34,430 nucleotides of DNA from Promethearchaeia archaeon (GCA_029856445.1 JAHQWY010000003.1:1-34430), one strand, 5' to 3'; positions 7,567 through 15,447 are shown, counted from the stretch's first letter. The notes: a model not told the origin generated them from the letters alone. A program made the numbers and translations.

Positions 7567-8382
7567 ATGTTTCACAAAGAACTAGGAATTATTGGTATTG
7601 GCAAAATTGGGACTGCCCTTTTGAGAGTATTAACTAATTCTAAAGCAATAGATACGGAAAAAATTATTATATATGATATCGATCAAGAACTTCTTCAAAA
7701 CAGAAGTAAAGAATTAAAAGTTGATTTTGCTGAAAGTAGTAAAACATTAGTTAAAGAAGCTAAATATATACTTATTGCTGTATTACCACAGGTAATCGAT
7801 GAGGTTTTAAAAGAAATTGGCTCATTGATTACAAGTGATCACGTAATAATTACAATTGCTGCGGGAATTTCAATAAACCATGTTAGTAAATATATCGACA
7901 AACAAGTGGGTATTATTAGAATTATGACCAATACTCCCCTATTAGTAAAAGCTGCTGCCTCAGCAATCTCATCTAATGAACATATAAAGCAACAGGAATT
8001 AGATTTTGTAAAGAGGTTGTTCAATGAACTTGGTATTATTGTAGAATTAGAGGAAAAACATTTGGATGCGGTCACAGGGTTATCAGGAAGCGGACCTGCT
8101 TATTTATTTATTATTATTGAAGCTTTAGCTGATGGGGGTGTAAAAATGGGACTACCGAGGGCAATATCGCTGAAATTAGCCGCTCAAATGGTGTTAGGTG
8201 CAGCAAAATTAGTGTTAGAGACTAATAAACATCCAGGAGAATTGAAAGATATGGTTGCAACACCGGGGGGTACAACCATTACAGCTATCCATGAAATTGA
8301 ATCCGCTAAATTAAGGGCTACACTTATAAGAGCAGTAGAAGCAGCAACATTAAAATCAAAATCTATGAATGAGAATGCTTAA
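7567..8382 (+). CDS. proC: Pyrroline-5-carboxylate reductase
   Basis: A 271-residue NAD(P)H-dependent reductase that forms L-proline from pyrroline-5-carboxylate. The N-terminal Rossmann fold has GIIGIGKIGTALL (8-20). The C-terminal dimerisation domain carries the P5CR signature GLSGSGPAYLFIIIEALADG...GLPR followed by PGGTTITAIHEIE. Length is normal. The gene's 3' end overlaps the convergent pantoate kinase gene by 20 bases, so their transcripts are antisense to each other there. No other proline gene lies nearby. Confidence 0.97.
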   Translation: MFHKELGIIGIGKIGTALLRVLTNSKAIDTEKIIIYDIDQELLQNRSKELKVDFAESSKTLVKEAKYILIAVLPQVIDEVLKEIGSLITSDHVIITIAAGISINHVSKYIDKQVGIIRIMTNTPLLVKAAASAISSNEHIKQQELDFVKRLFNELGIIVELEEKHLDAVTGLSGSGPAYLFIIIEALADGGVKMGLPRAISLKLAAQMVLGAAKLVLETNKHPGELKDMVATPGGTTITAIHEIESAKLRATLIRAVEAATLKSKSMNENA

Positions 8383-9346
8383 CTTTTTCGTCACTTACAA
8401 AACAAGGCCCTTTTCTATTAATTGATGTATTAAAAACTCTTATTTCTGGTTTGTAAGTCTCAAAAATTTCTCTAACCTCTCTTTCATTATCTTCTTTGCA
8501 AATCGCGTAAACAGATCTTCCTAATTGGTTCATGCTTGCGCCTAAAATCTTCAAATTATTTAGCTCTTTTATTAAGTCTTCGATTTTATTTAACTCAAGA
8601 ATCTTGAGCATTTCAGTTTCATCTACAAACTCAATTGAAGCTTTAATAAATGATTTTATATTTCTTTCTTTCAATAATTTTGCTTGAGCTCTTCTACCGG
8701 CTCTTTTAATTTTTAAATTTAATATTGGATCTGTTAAAATGGATTTGGTATGTATCATCCCAAAAGAACCACATACAATTTTTAAATTTGGAGGAAATTT
8801 AATACTTTCAGACACGCATGGATAACCTGGTTCTTTAAGGATACATAATCCACCACGCAATTGCCCACAAACTGTACCTAATCCCGTACGCTTTACAACC
8901 TCTGCAATGTGAGCAATTCTTCCTTTTTCAGTAATTGATAAATTTAAATTTAAAGCTTTATTCAAACCATAAATGGTACCCAATGCTCCAGAACCACTTG
9001 CTCCATATCCACATCCAACGGGTAAATCAAAATTATGAAAAATACTGATTTTTTTTGGACATGTTAATAATTTTTTAACGTTTTCATAGATATGGTATGT
9101 GGTTTCGGCCTTATCATCAACTTTTTCATTATTAATAAATACTCTTATTACATTATTTTCATGTTTTTCTAAATCTTTAATTAAAACAGTGGTTCTTCCC
9201 ACTGCACTTAAATTAAAACCAGCACCTCTTGAACCAATTCTTTCTGGATTTTTTATGCTTGTACCATCAATCTCATCAACAATTTCAAAAAAACCAGAGA
9301 TTCTATGAGGTACTTCATAAATTACTTCTCTTTTATTGGGAACCAT
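8363..9346 (-). CDS. Pantoate kinase (GHMP superfamily)
   Basis: A 327-residue GHMP-fold kinase of the archaeal CoA pathway, phosphorylating pantoate to 4-phosphopantoate. The start EVPHRISGFFEIVDE matches the family's characteristic VPHRISGFF, then GSRGAGFNLS, and the GHMP ATP loop PVGCGYGASGSGALGTIYGLN at about 109-129. The C-terminal part has the expected small GHMP domain. Its product is used by phosphopantothenate synthetase, encoded at 30368-31165, and pantoate comes from the ketopantoate reductase encoded at 31799-32806. The three genes are far apart. It overlaps proC tail to tail by 20 bases. Confidence 0.94.
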   Translation of the reverse strand: MVPNKREVIYEVPHRISGFFEIVDEIDGTSIKNPERIGSRGAGFNLSAVGRTTVLIKDLEKHENNVIRVFINNEKVDDKAETTYHIYENVKKLLTCPKKISIFHNFDLPVGCGYGASGSGALGTIYGLNKALNLNLSITEKGRIAHIAEVVKRTGLGTVCGQLRGGLCILKEPGYPCVSESIKFPPNLKIVCGSFGMIHTKSILTDPILNLKIKRAGRRAQAKLLKERNIKSFIKASIEFVDETEMLKILELNKIEDLIKELNNLKILGASMNQLGRSVYAICKEDNEREVREIFETYKPEIRVFNTSINRKGPCFVSDEKVKHSHS

Positions 9347-9414
9347 ATATCTAAGTAAATTAATTTATTAAATCATCTATATATTATTACATAAAAATAT
9401 TGAATGAAAATCTT

Positions 9415-10125
9415 ATGAAAGGAAATGTTGTTATAAAGATTGGTGGATCTTTACTATTTACTGAGAATAAAAAAATTAATTCAAATGAAATAGCTAAATT
9501 TTGCAGAATTTTAAAAAATAAAAAATTCACAGGAAAACTTGTTGTTATTTGCGGAGGAGGATTACTTGCAAGAGAATACATAGATGCAGTTCGATCGTTT
9601 AATGGATCAGAAGCTTTATGTGATACTTTTGGAATAGAAATTTCCCGGATTAATTCTAAATTATTAATCGCTTCCTTTCAAGATTTTGCATATCCTTTAG
9701 TGCCAAGTTCAATTGAAGAGCTTTCTAAAGCTTTACTTTTTGAGAAAATAATAGTAATGGGAGGATTACAACCAGGTCAATCAACCACTTCTGTAGCATT
9801 AGAAGTTGCTGAATTTATTGGGGCAGAGAATGTAATAGTTCTTACTGATGTAGAAGGCATATACGATAAAGATCCTAAAAAATTTACAGATGCAAAATTG
9901 CTTAAAAATCTCCACTATGATCAATTGAGGGAACTATTATTAGAAATGACTAATGATAAACAAGCTGCTGCAGGGGAGTATCGAATTTTTGACACAGTTT
10001 CTTTACAAATTCTAAAACGTAGTGATATCAGAGTTATAGTCATGTCAGGGAAAGATTTAAACAACTTTAGTAAGTTTTGGGACGGAGAAAAAGACATAAA
10101 TGGTACAGTAATCTCAAAGAAATAG
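9415..10125 (+). CDS. pyrH: UMP kinase, archaeal type
   Basis: A 236-residue amino-acid-kinase-fold enzyme that phosphorylates UMP to UDP. Visible are VVIKIGGSLLF, VVICGGGLLAREYIDAV, FNGSEALCDTFGIEISRINSKLLIAS, VMGGLQPGQSTTSVALEVAEF, VLTDVEGIYDKDPKKF and DTVSLQILKRSDIRVIVMSG. These follow archaeal PyrH closely and differ from MfnE, another member of the fold. I start it at ATG 9415 because archaeal PyrH begins just before the first strand. A TTG at 9400 would add five residues. It is divergent from pantoate kinase. Confidence 0.94.
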   Translation: MKGNVVIKIGGSLLFTENKKINSNEIAKFCRILKNKKFTGKLVVICGGGLLAREYIDAVRSFNGSEALCDTFGIEISRINSKLLIASFQDFAYPLVPSSIEELSKALLFEKIIVMGGLQPGQSTTSVALEVAEFIGAENVIVLTDVEGIYDKDPKKFTDAKLLKNLHYDQLRELLLEMTNDKQAAAGEYRIFDTVSLQILKRSDIRVIVMSGKDLNNFSKFWDGEKDINGTVISKK

Positions 10126-10202
10126 AGAAATCATAAAATATTTTAACTAATAAATTTTTATAAAAATTATTTATGGATTAGCATAAATAATTGGAAAATA
10201 AA

Positions 10203-10442
10203 ATGTCTCAATCTTCATGGAAGGATCAAATAAAAAAGAAATGGGGACCTCATAGCCATTGTCCTATTTGTGGTAAGGCTATGTCAACAGATAAAAAATT
10301 CTGTAGTCAGAATTGTAGAGATAATATGGTAGAACGTGAAAGAAAACAAAAGAAAAAGGGACGATTTCAATGTGTGTTTTTAATAGTAATGATGGTTGCT
10401 ATGATGTTATTTATGTTCATACTACCTTTAATCGGTAGTTAG
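10203..10442 (+). CDS. Small zinc-ribbon membrane protein (DUF2116-like)
   Basis: A 79-residue protein with an N-terminal zinc ribbon, HCPICGKAMSTDKKFCSQNCRD (two CxxC-type pairs), then a basic stretch (ERERKQKKKG) and one C-terminal transmembrane helix (about 56-79, VFLIVMMVAMMLFMFILPLI). This layout matches the DUF2116 family of archaea. The tail-anchored topology would place the zinc ribbon in the cytoplasm; Get3, which inserts tail-anchored proteins in eukaryotes, is encoded at 27939-28931, but a link is speculation. ATG 10203 is preferred over an in-frame TTG at 10191. Function is unknown. Confidence 0.85.
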   Translation: MSQSSWKDQIKKKWGPHSHCPICGKAMSTDKKFCSQNCRDNMVERERKQKKKGRFQCVFLIVMMVAMMLFMFILPLIGS

Positions 10443-10545
10443 GGAAGATTAGGCTCCAAATTAATCTCTTTAATTTTTCTTATAATAATCTGATCCTAAC
10501 GTTTAAACAATTCCCAATAATCTGATCTGGCTTTATAATTTTAAA

Positions 10546-10694
10546 TGCAGAGAGAGGGATTTCCAAAGGTTGCGAAAAGCCACAATATACCTGCCTTATT
10601 TGAACCCCCGTAGGCCTATGCCAATGGATCTTGAGTCCATCACCGCAAATCGCTTGTATCATAACAAGCTTTGACCGGGCTTGGTTATCTCTGC
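10546..10694 (-). tRNA. tRNA-Leu (CAA) with two non-canonical introns
   Basis: The acceptor stem pairs GCAGAGA (10694-10688) with TCTCTGC (10553-10547), discriminator A at 10546. The anticodon stem ATGGA/TCCAT encloses CTCAAGA, anticodon CAA, with a class-II variable arm (GGC-ATAG-GCC) and T stem GGGGG/CCCTC. Two insertions interrupt it. A 25-nt one in the D arm (about 10644-10668) begins with a hairpin CTTGT/ACAAG. A 39-nt one after T-loop TTCAAAT (about 10559-10597; boundary ambiguous by up to 4 bases) forms AAGG/CCTT and TTGTG/CGCAA stems. Removing both leaves 85 nt, a normal length. A CCA end is not encoded. Confidence 0.9.
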
Positions 10695-10720
10695 ATTTTG
10701 AAATAATAATGACATGAAAG

Positions 10721-10727
10721 ATATAAA
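10721..10727 (-). promoter_or_regulatory. TATA box for tRNA-Leu
   Basis: Reading the minus strand, GGTTTATATC contains TTTATAT 27-33 bases before the tRNA 5' end. It is the clearest TATA element in the window. Confidence 0.6.
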
Positions 10728-10766
10728 CCTTACCTTTTTTTGTTAAAAAGCAATCAACAAATATAA

Positions 10767-11129
10767 TTATTCTTTTTTCCTTACCTCATCTAAAACTTCG
10801 TTTATAAAATTAACTAAGGGTTTAATAATATCTTCCTCCTTCTCTCTATTTCTCAGAAATAAAAGGAGTAAGACAGGAGCCTCTAATACTTTGGAAGCTT
10901 TTTCAGCAATTATCGTACTTAATAATTTACTATTCATACCAAATAAATTATATGATGCTGTAGGTGATCTAATCCCCTCAACTACAGGAGGGCTCCCTAA
11001 AGTAACATTTCCTATTCCTAAATCCCGCTGATCAGAGATAAGTAACAAAAAACTCTTAAATAATTTGAAAAGATTTAAATAAATTATATTGTCATTAATT
11101 TCTATATTTCGTTCTGCCAATAATTTCAT
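10767..11129 (-). CDS. PAC3-like proteasome assembly chaperone (tentative)
   Basis: A 120-residue alpha/beta protein. From residue 30 the pattern KSFLLLISDQ..LGIGNVTL...SPTASYNLFG....LLSTIIAEK......PVLLLLFLRN...IIKPLVNFINEVL lines up by eye along its length with human PSMG3/PAC3 as I remember it. The order is strand, glycine turn, strand, LxG motif, helix, strand, helix. PAC3 and PAC4 guide assembly of the 20S proteasome alpha ring in eukaryotes. A PAC2-family protein is encoded at 14418-15227, which adds some support. No alignment was computed, so this is an inference. The gene heads toward tRNA-Leu; the 168-aa protein and roadblock-like genes lie upstream on the same strand. Confidence 0.5.
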   Translation of the reverse strand: MKLLAERNIEINDNIIYLNLFKLFKSFLLLISDQRDLGIGNVTLGSPPVVEGIRSPTASYNLFGMNSKLLSTIIAEKASKVLEAPVLLLLFLRNREKEEDIIKPLVNFINEVLDEVRKKE

Positions 11130-11194
11130 TAATTTATCAAATATTCTTCTAATTCCGTTTTAAATGATGTGTTCAATATCTGAAGCAAAAAAAA

Positions 11195-11701
11195 TTAATC
11201 TGAGGAAATTACTACATCAGAAATTCTTTGTCTTCTAATATCAAAATCATGATCTAAATGAATTGTTATACAATGAAGATCTTTTTTTTCAAGATTTTTA
11301 TGAACATAACTTACAGGGACAACGGGTAATTCTGATTCATTAACTATTTTTTTTGGAACGGGAATAAGAATAACTGCTTCACATCTCTCACAATTAACTA
11401 AAACTACTTTCACATCAGGAGATTCAATTTTCTTATACCTTTTTAGAACATCTGGAGCTAGATCTGGAGAATCTATCGATATTTTATCTTTCTTCTTTGG
11501 GGGTTCAGGAACAGAGGGGATATGAAGATCTTTGTGTTCCTTTGTTGAATAATCTGGTTGCTCAACAATTTTTTTTGGTTTTGAATCAGTGTTTTTTGCA
11601 TCAACCTCTTTCAATTTTACTCCTCCCTGCTTTTTAGAATCATTTCGTTTATGTCTTTTTCCCTTCTTATCTAAATTTTTATCCGTTTCCAAAATTGTCA
11701 C
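11195..11701 (-). CDS. Hypothetical protein with disordered basic N-terminus and conserved-looking C-terminal domain
   Basis: I do not recognise this 168-residue protein. Residues 1-85 are Lys/Asp/Pro-rich and probably disordered. Residues about 95-165 look folded, with a single CERC pair (VNCERCEAVILIPVPKK), then LPVVPVSYVH, DLHCITIHLDHDFDIRRQRISDVV. The ending resembles a strand pair with a conserved HxxTIxLDxDFxIRR pattern. It lies between the roadblock-like protein and the PAC3-like protein, all on the minus strand with short gaps, so it may act with the roadblock protein. That is inference from position only. Confidence 0.75.
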   Translation of the reverse strand: MTILETDKNLDKKGKRHKRNDSKKQGGVKLKEVDAKNTDSKPKKIVEQPDYSTKEHKDLHIPSVPEPPKKKDKISIDSPDLAPDVLKRYKKIESPDVKVVLVNCERCEAVILIPVPKKIVNESELPVVPVSYVHKNLEKKDLHCITIHLDHDFDIRRQRISDVVISSD

Positions 11702-11817
11702 TACTAGAATATATTTCAGATTTAACTAATTATATCATATCTGAAATAATAAAAAAGTTTTGACAAAAAATCTATTATTTTTTAATAATTTGTTCAAGGT
11801 TTATATTAAAGTAAAAT

Positions 11818-12453
11818 TTAAACGCCAAAAATTTGTCGTAATTCATTATATATTTTTGATAAATCAGAAATGATTTGAGCATTATTTTGTTGAAGATAAT
11901 AACTTACATATCCAGCTAAGCCCTCACTATCCTTTATCCAATCTAAGAAGGTTTTAATCTCGCCTTGTAGTTGTGGATCTATACTAGGGGCTCCACCAAC
12001 GGCAGCTGTTCCAACAGTAGTCGAAGTTCCTCCCATTTGGGATGCTTTTTGACCTAATTGAGCACTTGAATCCATATATGGTCCTTGTGATCTCATAGAT
12101 CCAACAGCCCTTTGTACATCCATTATTGCCCCACGAGCATCCCCATCTGGCTGAAGATAGCAAATAAGTTTATGTTCATCATCCTTTGCAGCGCAAATAC
12201 TTCCTTCGCCTTTTAAAGATATCGCGACCATACGTTCAGTCTCCATCTGCAATATCGAATATTTTACTCCTGAAACCATAATAAATTGAGCATTTTGACC
12301 CATCCAACTTGATACTACTCTATCAACATCTCCACTAATATCCCAGTTGTCTGTGCTATATATAATTTGTTTCCCTTTAATTACTGTTGCTGCTATAATG
12401 TTAGGATCTGATTGCATTAAATTATATACTGCGGTTGCAGGATCTACTGGCAT
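11818..12453 (-). CDS. Roadblock/LC7-like protein with C-terminal helical extension
   Basis: A 211-residue protein. Residues 1-115 show the roadblock/longin-like order: N-terminal helix (AVYNLMQSDP), strands IIAATVIKGKQIIYST, helix, then FIMVSGVKYSILQMETERMVAISLKGEGSICAAK and a closing helix AIMDVQRAVG. A flexible Gly/Ser/Thr-rich linker (about 125-165) leads to a C-terminal helical part (GEIKTFLDWIKDSEGLAGYVSYYLQQ...). In bacteria (MglB) and eukaryotes such proteins regulate small GTPases as GAPs or scaffolds. The nearest small GTPase in the window is at 473-997. Residue-level function cannot be told. Confidence 0.75.
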   Translation of the reverse strand: MPVDPATAVYNLMQSDPNIIAATVIKGKQIIYSTDNWDISGDVDRVVSSWMGQNAQFIMVSGVKYSILQMETERMVAISLKGEGSICAAKDDEHKLICYLQPDGDARGAIMDVQRAVGSMRSQGPYMDSSAQLGQKASQMGGTSTTVGTAAVGGAPSIDPQLQGEIKTFLDWIKDSEGLAGYVSYYLQQNNAQIISDLSKIYNELRQIFGV

Positions 12454-12573
12454 CTTTTTCTCCTTTTTTATGGTTTTGTTATAGACTTGTAAAAATTAGC
12501 GAAATTACATTTTATTATAAAATAATTATAAACTGATTTTTTAAAAATTTATCTATAACATTAATATAGCATT

Positions 12574-13038
12574 TTATTTCTTTTTTTTAATATTTATTTT
12601 GCCAAATTTTGGTTTATTATACAATTTATATTTATCAGAATTTTCTTGGTTTTTTTCTTGATATCCTAATTCAAAATTTAGTTTATTTTTATCGAAATTA
12701 TGGTGCAAATCATCTCGATTTCTCATATTTTTGAGGTGATCATTAAGATTTTTGGGATTTTTGAATAATTTTCCACAAGCAGGACAACTTGGTGACTCCT
12801 TTTCTAGAAGTCCTTTAGGCGTTGTAACAATGACAGGAAAATCCTTTTTTACTACGGGTTGACCTTTAGTATACCGACAAAAATGTTTAACCAATTTTCC
12901 ATATGGGGGATAATTAAAAAAAATCTTACTTCCATGCCGGCATTCCCAATATAATACATCTGCACCACATTTTGAGCATTTTGTTTGAAAAGATCGAAGA
13001 TAACAATGTTTTCCGTGTGATTTATAATAATGTCGCAT
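12574..13038 (-). CDS. Two-zinc-finger protein of unknown function
   Basis: A 154-residue protein with two zinc-binding regions. The first (about 20-53) has CSKC...YWECRHG...HFC. The second is a C2H2-type finger, CPACGKLFKNPKNLNDHLKNMRNRDDLHH (about 84-112), resembling eukaryotic C2H2 fingers with an extended His spacing. The C-terminus is Lys/Asn-rich and ends in a run of lysines, consistent with nucleic-acid binding. I do not recognise the family. It is divergent from TFB and shares a 159-base promoter region with it. Confidence 0.75.
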   Translation of the reverse strand: MRHYYKSHGKHCYLRSFQTKCSKCGADVLYWECRHGSKIFFNYPPYGKLVKHFCRYTKGQPVVKKDFPVIVTTPKGLLEKESPSCPACGKLFKNPKNLNDHLKNMRNRDDLHHNFDKNKLNFELGYQEKNQENSDKYKLYNKPKFGKINIKKKK

Positions 13039-13138
13039 TATATTAAGAGAAAGAACAAACTTATTAAAATGTTTCGATCTATAGTGAAAACCAAAAATTA
13101 AAAATTAAGATCATTATTAATGGATAAATCCTCAAAAC

Positions 13139-13156
13139 GCAAATATTTATATTTGC
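13139..13156 (+). promoter_or_regulatory. Inverted repeat covering the TFB TATA box
   Basis: GCAAATATTTATATTTGC has perfect 8-base arms around a 2-base centre and contains the TATA-like TTTATATT (13146-13153), about 45 bases before the TFB start. A dimeric regulator bound here would block TBP, so it could be an operator. The AT-rich middle means chance is possible; the GC-capped ends and position make it worth noting. Confidence 0.4.
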
Positions 13157-13197
13157 AAGATTAATTATGAGAATTAAAGAATAGAATTTTTAAAGGG

Positions 13198-14136
13198 TTG
13201 AATTTGGTGGATCTTTCAATACCTCAAAAAAATTTAAATTTATGCCCAGAATGTGGTAACAAAAATTTAATCTCTGACGATACACGCGGTGAGGTTGTTT
13301 GCAATGATTGTGGTTTAGTTTTAAGCCAAAGAGTCATAGATTCTGGCCCTGAATGGCGAGCATTCACTTCTGAAGAGGCAAATAGGAAAGTTAGAGTTGG
13401 AGCACCTACAACTTTAACTCTCCATGATAAAGGATTAAGTACTATGATAGGTTGGAAGAATAAGGATGCTTTCGGGAAAACAATCAGTCCAAAAATGAAA
13501 GCTGAGGTCTATCGTTTAAGGAAATGGCATGTCAGAACCCGAACTAATAAATCTATTGATAGAAACCTAGCATATGCTATGAATGAATTAGATCGATTTG
13601 CTTCACAACTTAATCTTTCTAAAGACATTAAGGAATCTGCAGCTCACATCTACAGAAAAATGGCGAATAAAAATTTAATCAGAGGGAGATCGATTGAAGC
13701 AATGTTGATTGCATCCATTTACCTATCCTGTAGACTAAATAATATACCAAAAACTCTCGATGATTTTATAGAATTTGCTTCAGTTGACAAAAAAAAGATC
13801 GCACGATGTTATAGACTTATACTAAATGAGCTTAAATTAAACATACATGTTTCTTCTCCGATAAATTTCATCCCTCGATTTTGTGCTGATTTAAAATTAT
13901 CTGGTAGAACTCAAAACAGAGCTGCATCGATTCTAGAGCTTGCTAAAATGCATCGAATTACAGCAGGAAAGGCTCCAACCGGTTTAGCAGGTGCAGCATT
14001 ATATGTTGCTGCGATACAAGAAGGAGAAAGGCGAACTCAAAAAGAGATTTCAATCACAGCAGGAGTTACTGAAGCAACCATCCGAAATAGATACAAAGAA
14101 TTAGTAAATCATTTGAAATTCAATTTAAACGTTTAA
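13198..14136 (+). CDS. tfb: Transcription initiation factor TFB (TFIIB)
   Basis: A protein of about 312 residues with an N-terminal B-ribbon (C16, C19, C35, C38), a B-finger/reader region (GPEWRAF...VGAPTTLTLHDKGL) and two cyclin-like repeats (about 110-200 and 205-300), with RGRSIEAMLIASIYLSCR and KAPTGLAGAALYVAAI as the repeat signatures. It bridges TBP-bound promoters and RNA polymerase. No in-frame ATG lies before the ribbon, so the start is TTG 13198 or GTG 13207. AAAGGG at 13192-13197 gives better spacing to GTG 13207. It converges with rpoP. Confidence 0.97.
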   Translation: MNLVDLSIPQKNLNLCPECGNKNLISDDTRGEVVCNDCGLVLSQRVIDSGPEWRAFTSEEANRKVRVGAPTTLTLHDKGLSTMIGWKNKDAFGKTISPKMKAEVYRLRKWHVRTRTNKSIDRNLAYAMNELDRFASQLNLSKDIKESAAHIYRKMANKNLIRGRSIEAMLIASIYLSCRLNNIPKTLDDFIEFASVDKKKIARCYRLILNELKLNIHVSSPINFIPRFCADLKLSGRTQNRAASILELAKMHRITAGKAPTGLAGAALYVAAIQEGERRTQKEISITAGVTEATIRNRYKELVNHLKFNLNV

Positions 14137-14169
14137 TAAAGGACCAATAATTTTAGAAAATGTTTAATT

Positions 14170-14319
14170 TTAACGAACTTTAATTCGTTTTATTACATCT
14201 GGTCTTTTCTTATATAAAATCCGAAATCCACAGTGAGAACATTTAATACCTGGAAGTGCGCTCAATTCTTTTTTACTTACTTCTTTCCCGCAACTCTTTC
14301 TAGCACACACATATTTCAT
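14170..14319 (-). CDS. rpoP: RNA polymerase subunit P (Rpo12/Rpb12)
   Basis: A 49-residue subunit of the archaeal RNA polymerase, homologous to eukaryotic RPABC4. The protein starts MKYVCARKSCGKEV and continues through LSALPGIKCSHCGFRILYKKRPDVIKRIKVR, the full family pattern with zinc ligands C5, C10, C27 and C30. The first pair is C-x4-C instead of the usual C-x2-C, a two-residue insertion. The ORF is short enough to be missed by length-filtered gene callers. It sits tail to tail with TFB. Confidence 0.93.
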   Translation of the reverse strand: MKYVCARKSCGKEVSKKELSALPGIKCSHCGFRILYKKRPDVIKRIKVR

Positions 14320-14417
14320 ATTATATTCAAATATTTTATGATTAAAATATTTTTTGCTTAAGAACAGTAAAATTGAAAAATTTAATGAAAAAGAAGTTGA
14401 TTATAAATTATTAGGTA

Positions 14418-15227
14418 CTAAATATAAAGCGATTTTCTTTTATCCTCTGTATCCACAACCTGGAGAGTATCAAGATCTTTTTCTAATTGATCTTTCTTAA
14501 TTTGAAGGTTTTTAGTTATATCTTCAATATTTTCTAGCGAATATTTCTTTTTAATTGGCAATGTAAACGATTTTTTAAGCATTTCTAAAAGTGTGATTGA
14601 TGCTCTTAAATCAGTAATATCCTCATTAACCATAGCCATATTATCTGTTTCAGCGAGAAAAACTAAACCATCAATATTAAATCGTGCTTTTGCTAGCGTT
14701 GGAATTAATCCATTTGCACCAATTATCACACCTTTCTGAATTTTTTGGCAATTAGTTACAACTAAATAATTTTCTAAAATTTCTCGATTTGTAGAGCTAA
14801 CAAATATTTGTGGAGTTTTTGAATTAAGTTTTCGACTGCTCACAGGATAAGCACCAAGCGCAACTATAAGTTTTATCCCGTACTGATTAATTATTTCTGT
14901 AAGGAAATTGGAGATACGATAAATTCCCTTAGGTGTTAAACTTTGAGCATCAGCAGTTATTAAAATAATATCTCTTAATTCATTTGGGTCTTTCCAAAAT
15001 AAAATTTCTGCTTTAGGAGCAGATAAGATACTATCATCAACTATCGCTCCTGCAGGATAATCATCAAAAATAATATCCATTAAATTTTGAGCATTAAGTT
15101 GCCCTATTAATGAATCTAAAGCAAATTTACCTACATCGGCAATTCCTGGCATTCCTAAGATACATAATGGCTTTATGAATTGTTTCTTAGAAAGGTCGAC
15201 ATGTTGAATAATTCTTATACCTTCCAT
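14418..15227 (-). CDS. PAC2-family proteasome assembly chaperone-like protein
   Basis: A 269-residue member of the PAC2/PbaA-PbaB superfamily (COG2047-like). Recognisable are LCILGMPGIADVGKFALDSLIGQLNA, IFDDYPAGAIVDDSILSAPKAEILFW, IILITADAQSLTPKGIYRISNFL, LIVALGAYPV and VIIGANGLIPTLAKARFNIDGLVFLAETDN. A C-terminal coiled-coil-like tail (about 235-260) ends in KSLYI. Archaeal PbaB carries a C-terminal HbYX motif (hydrophobic-Tyr-X) that docks on the proteasome; here the last residues are L-Y-I, which fits HbYX exactly. That supports a proteasome-linked role. No proteasome subunit gene is in the window. Confidence 0.9.
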   Translation of the reverse strand: MEGIRIIQHVDLSKKQFIKPLCILGMPGIADVGKFALDSLIGQLNAQNLMDIIFDDYPAGAIVDDSILSAPKAEILFWKDPNELRDIILITADAQSLTPKGIYRISNFLTEIINQYGIKLIVALGAYPVSSRKLNSKTPQIFVSSTNREILENYLVVTNCQKIQKGVIIGANGLIPTLAKARFNIDGLVFLAETDNMAMVNEDITDLRASITLLEMLKKSFTLPIKKKYSLENIEDITKNLQIKKDQLEKDLDTLQVVDTEDKRKSLYI

Positions 15228-15332
15228 AGATTAAACCTTCTTTTCACAAAAATATATCTAATAATAGGGTATTTTTATCAGTTTAAAATGGATATATTAT
15301 CCTCGTAGAATTTTAAAATCATCATGATAATA

Positions 15333-15345
15333 CGCTTTTAAAGCG
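15333..15345. repeat. Short palindrome upstream of the YkgJ-like gene
   Basis: CGCTTTTAAAGCG is a perfect 6-base-arm palindrome in an otherwise AT-rich divergent promoter region, followed at 15355-15368 by two AATATT palindromes. It could be an operator; nothing further supports it. Confidence 0.25.
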
Positions 15346-15447
15346 CTCGATCACAATATTTCAATATTATCCAAAAATTAATTTTTAGGTACAGCTTAAA
15401 TATCTTAATATAAAACTCAGTTTTTGTTTAAAGAAAGAAGAATATAA

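Noticed and set aside
9415-10125. MfnE (methanofuran-pathway kinase) instead of UMP kinase
   Set aside because: Same fold and near mfnB, but the motifs RxNxxLLIAS and VMGGxxPGxSTT follow archaeal PyrH, not MfnE.
10480-10662. Minus-strand open frame of 60 codons
   Set aside because: It lies within and beside the tRNA-Leu gene and its introns.
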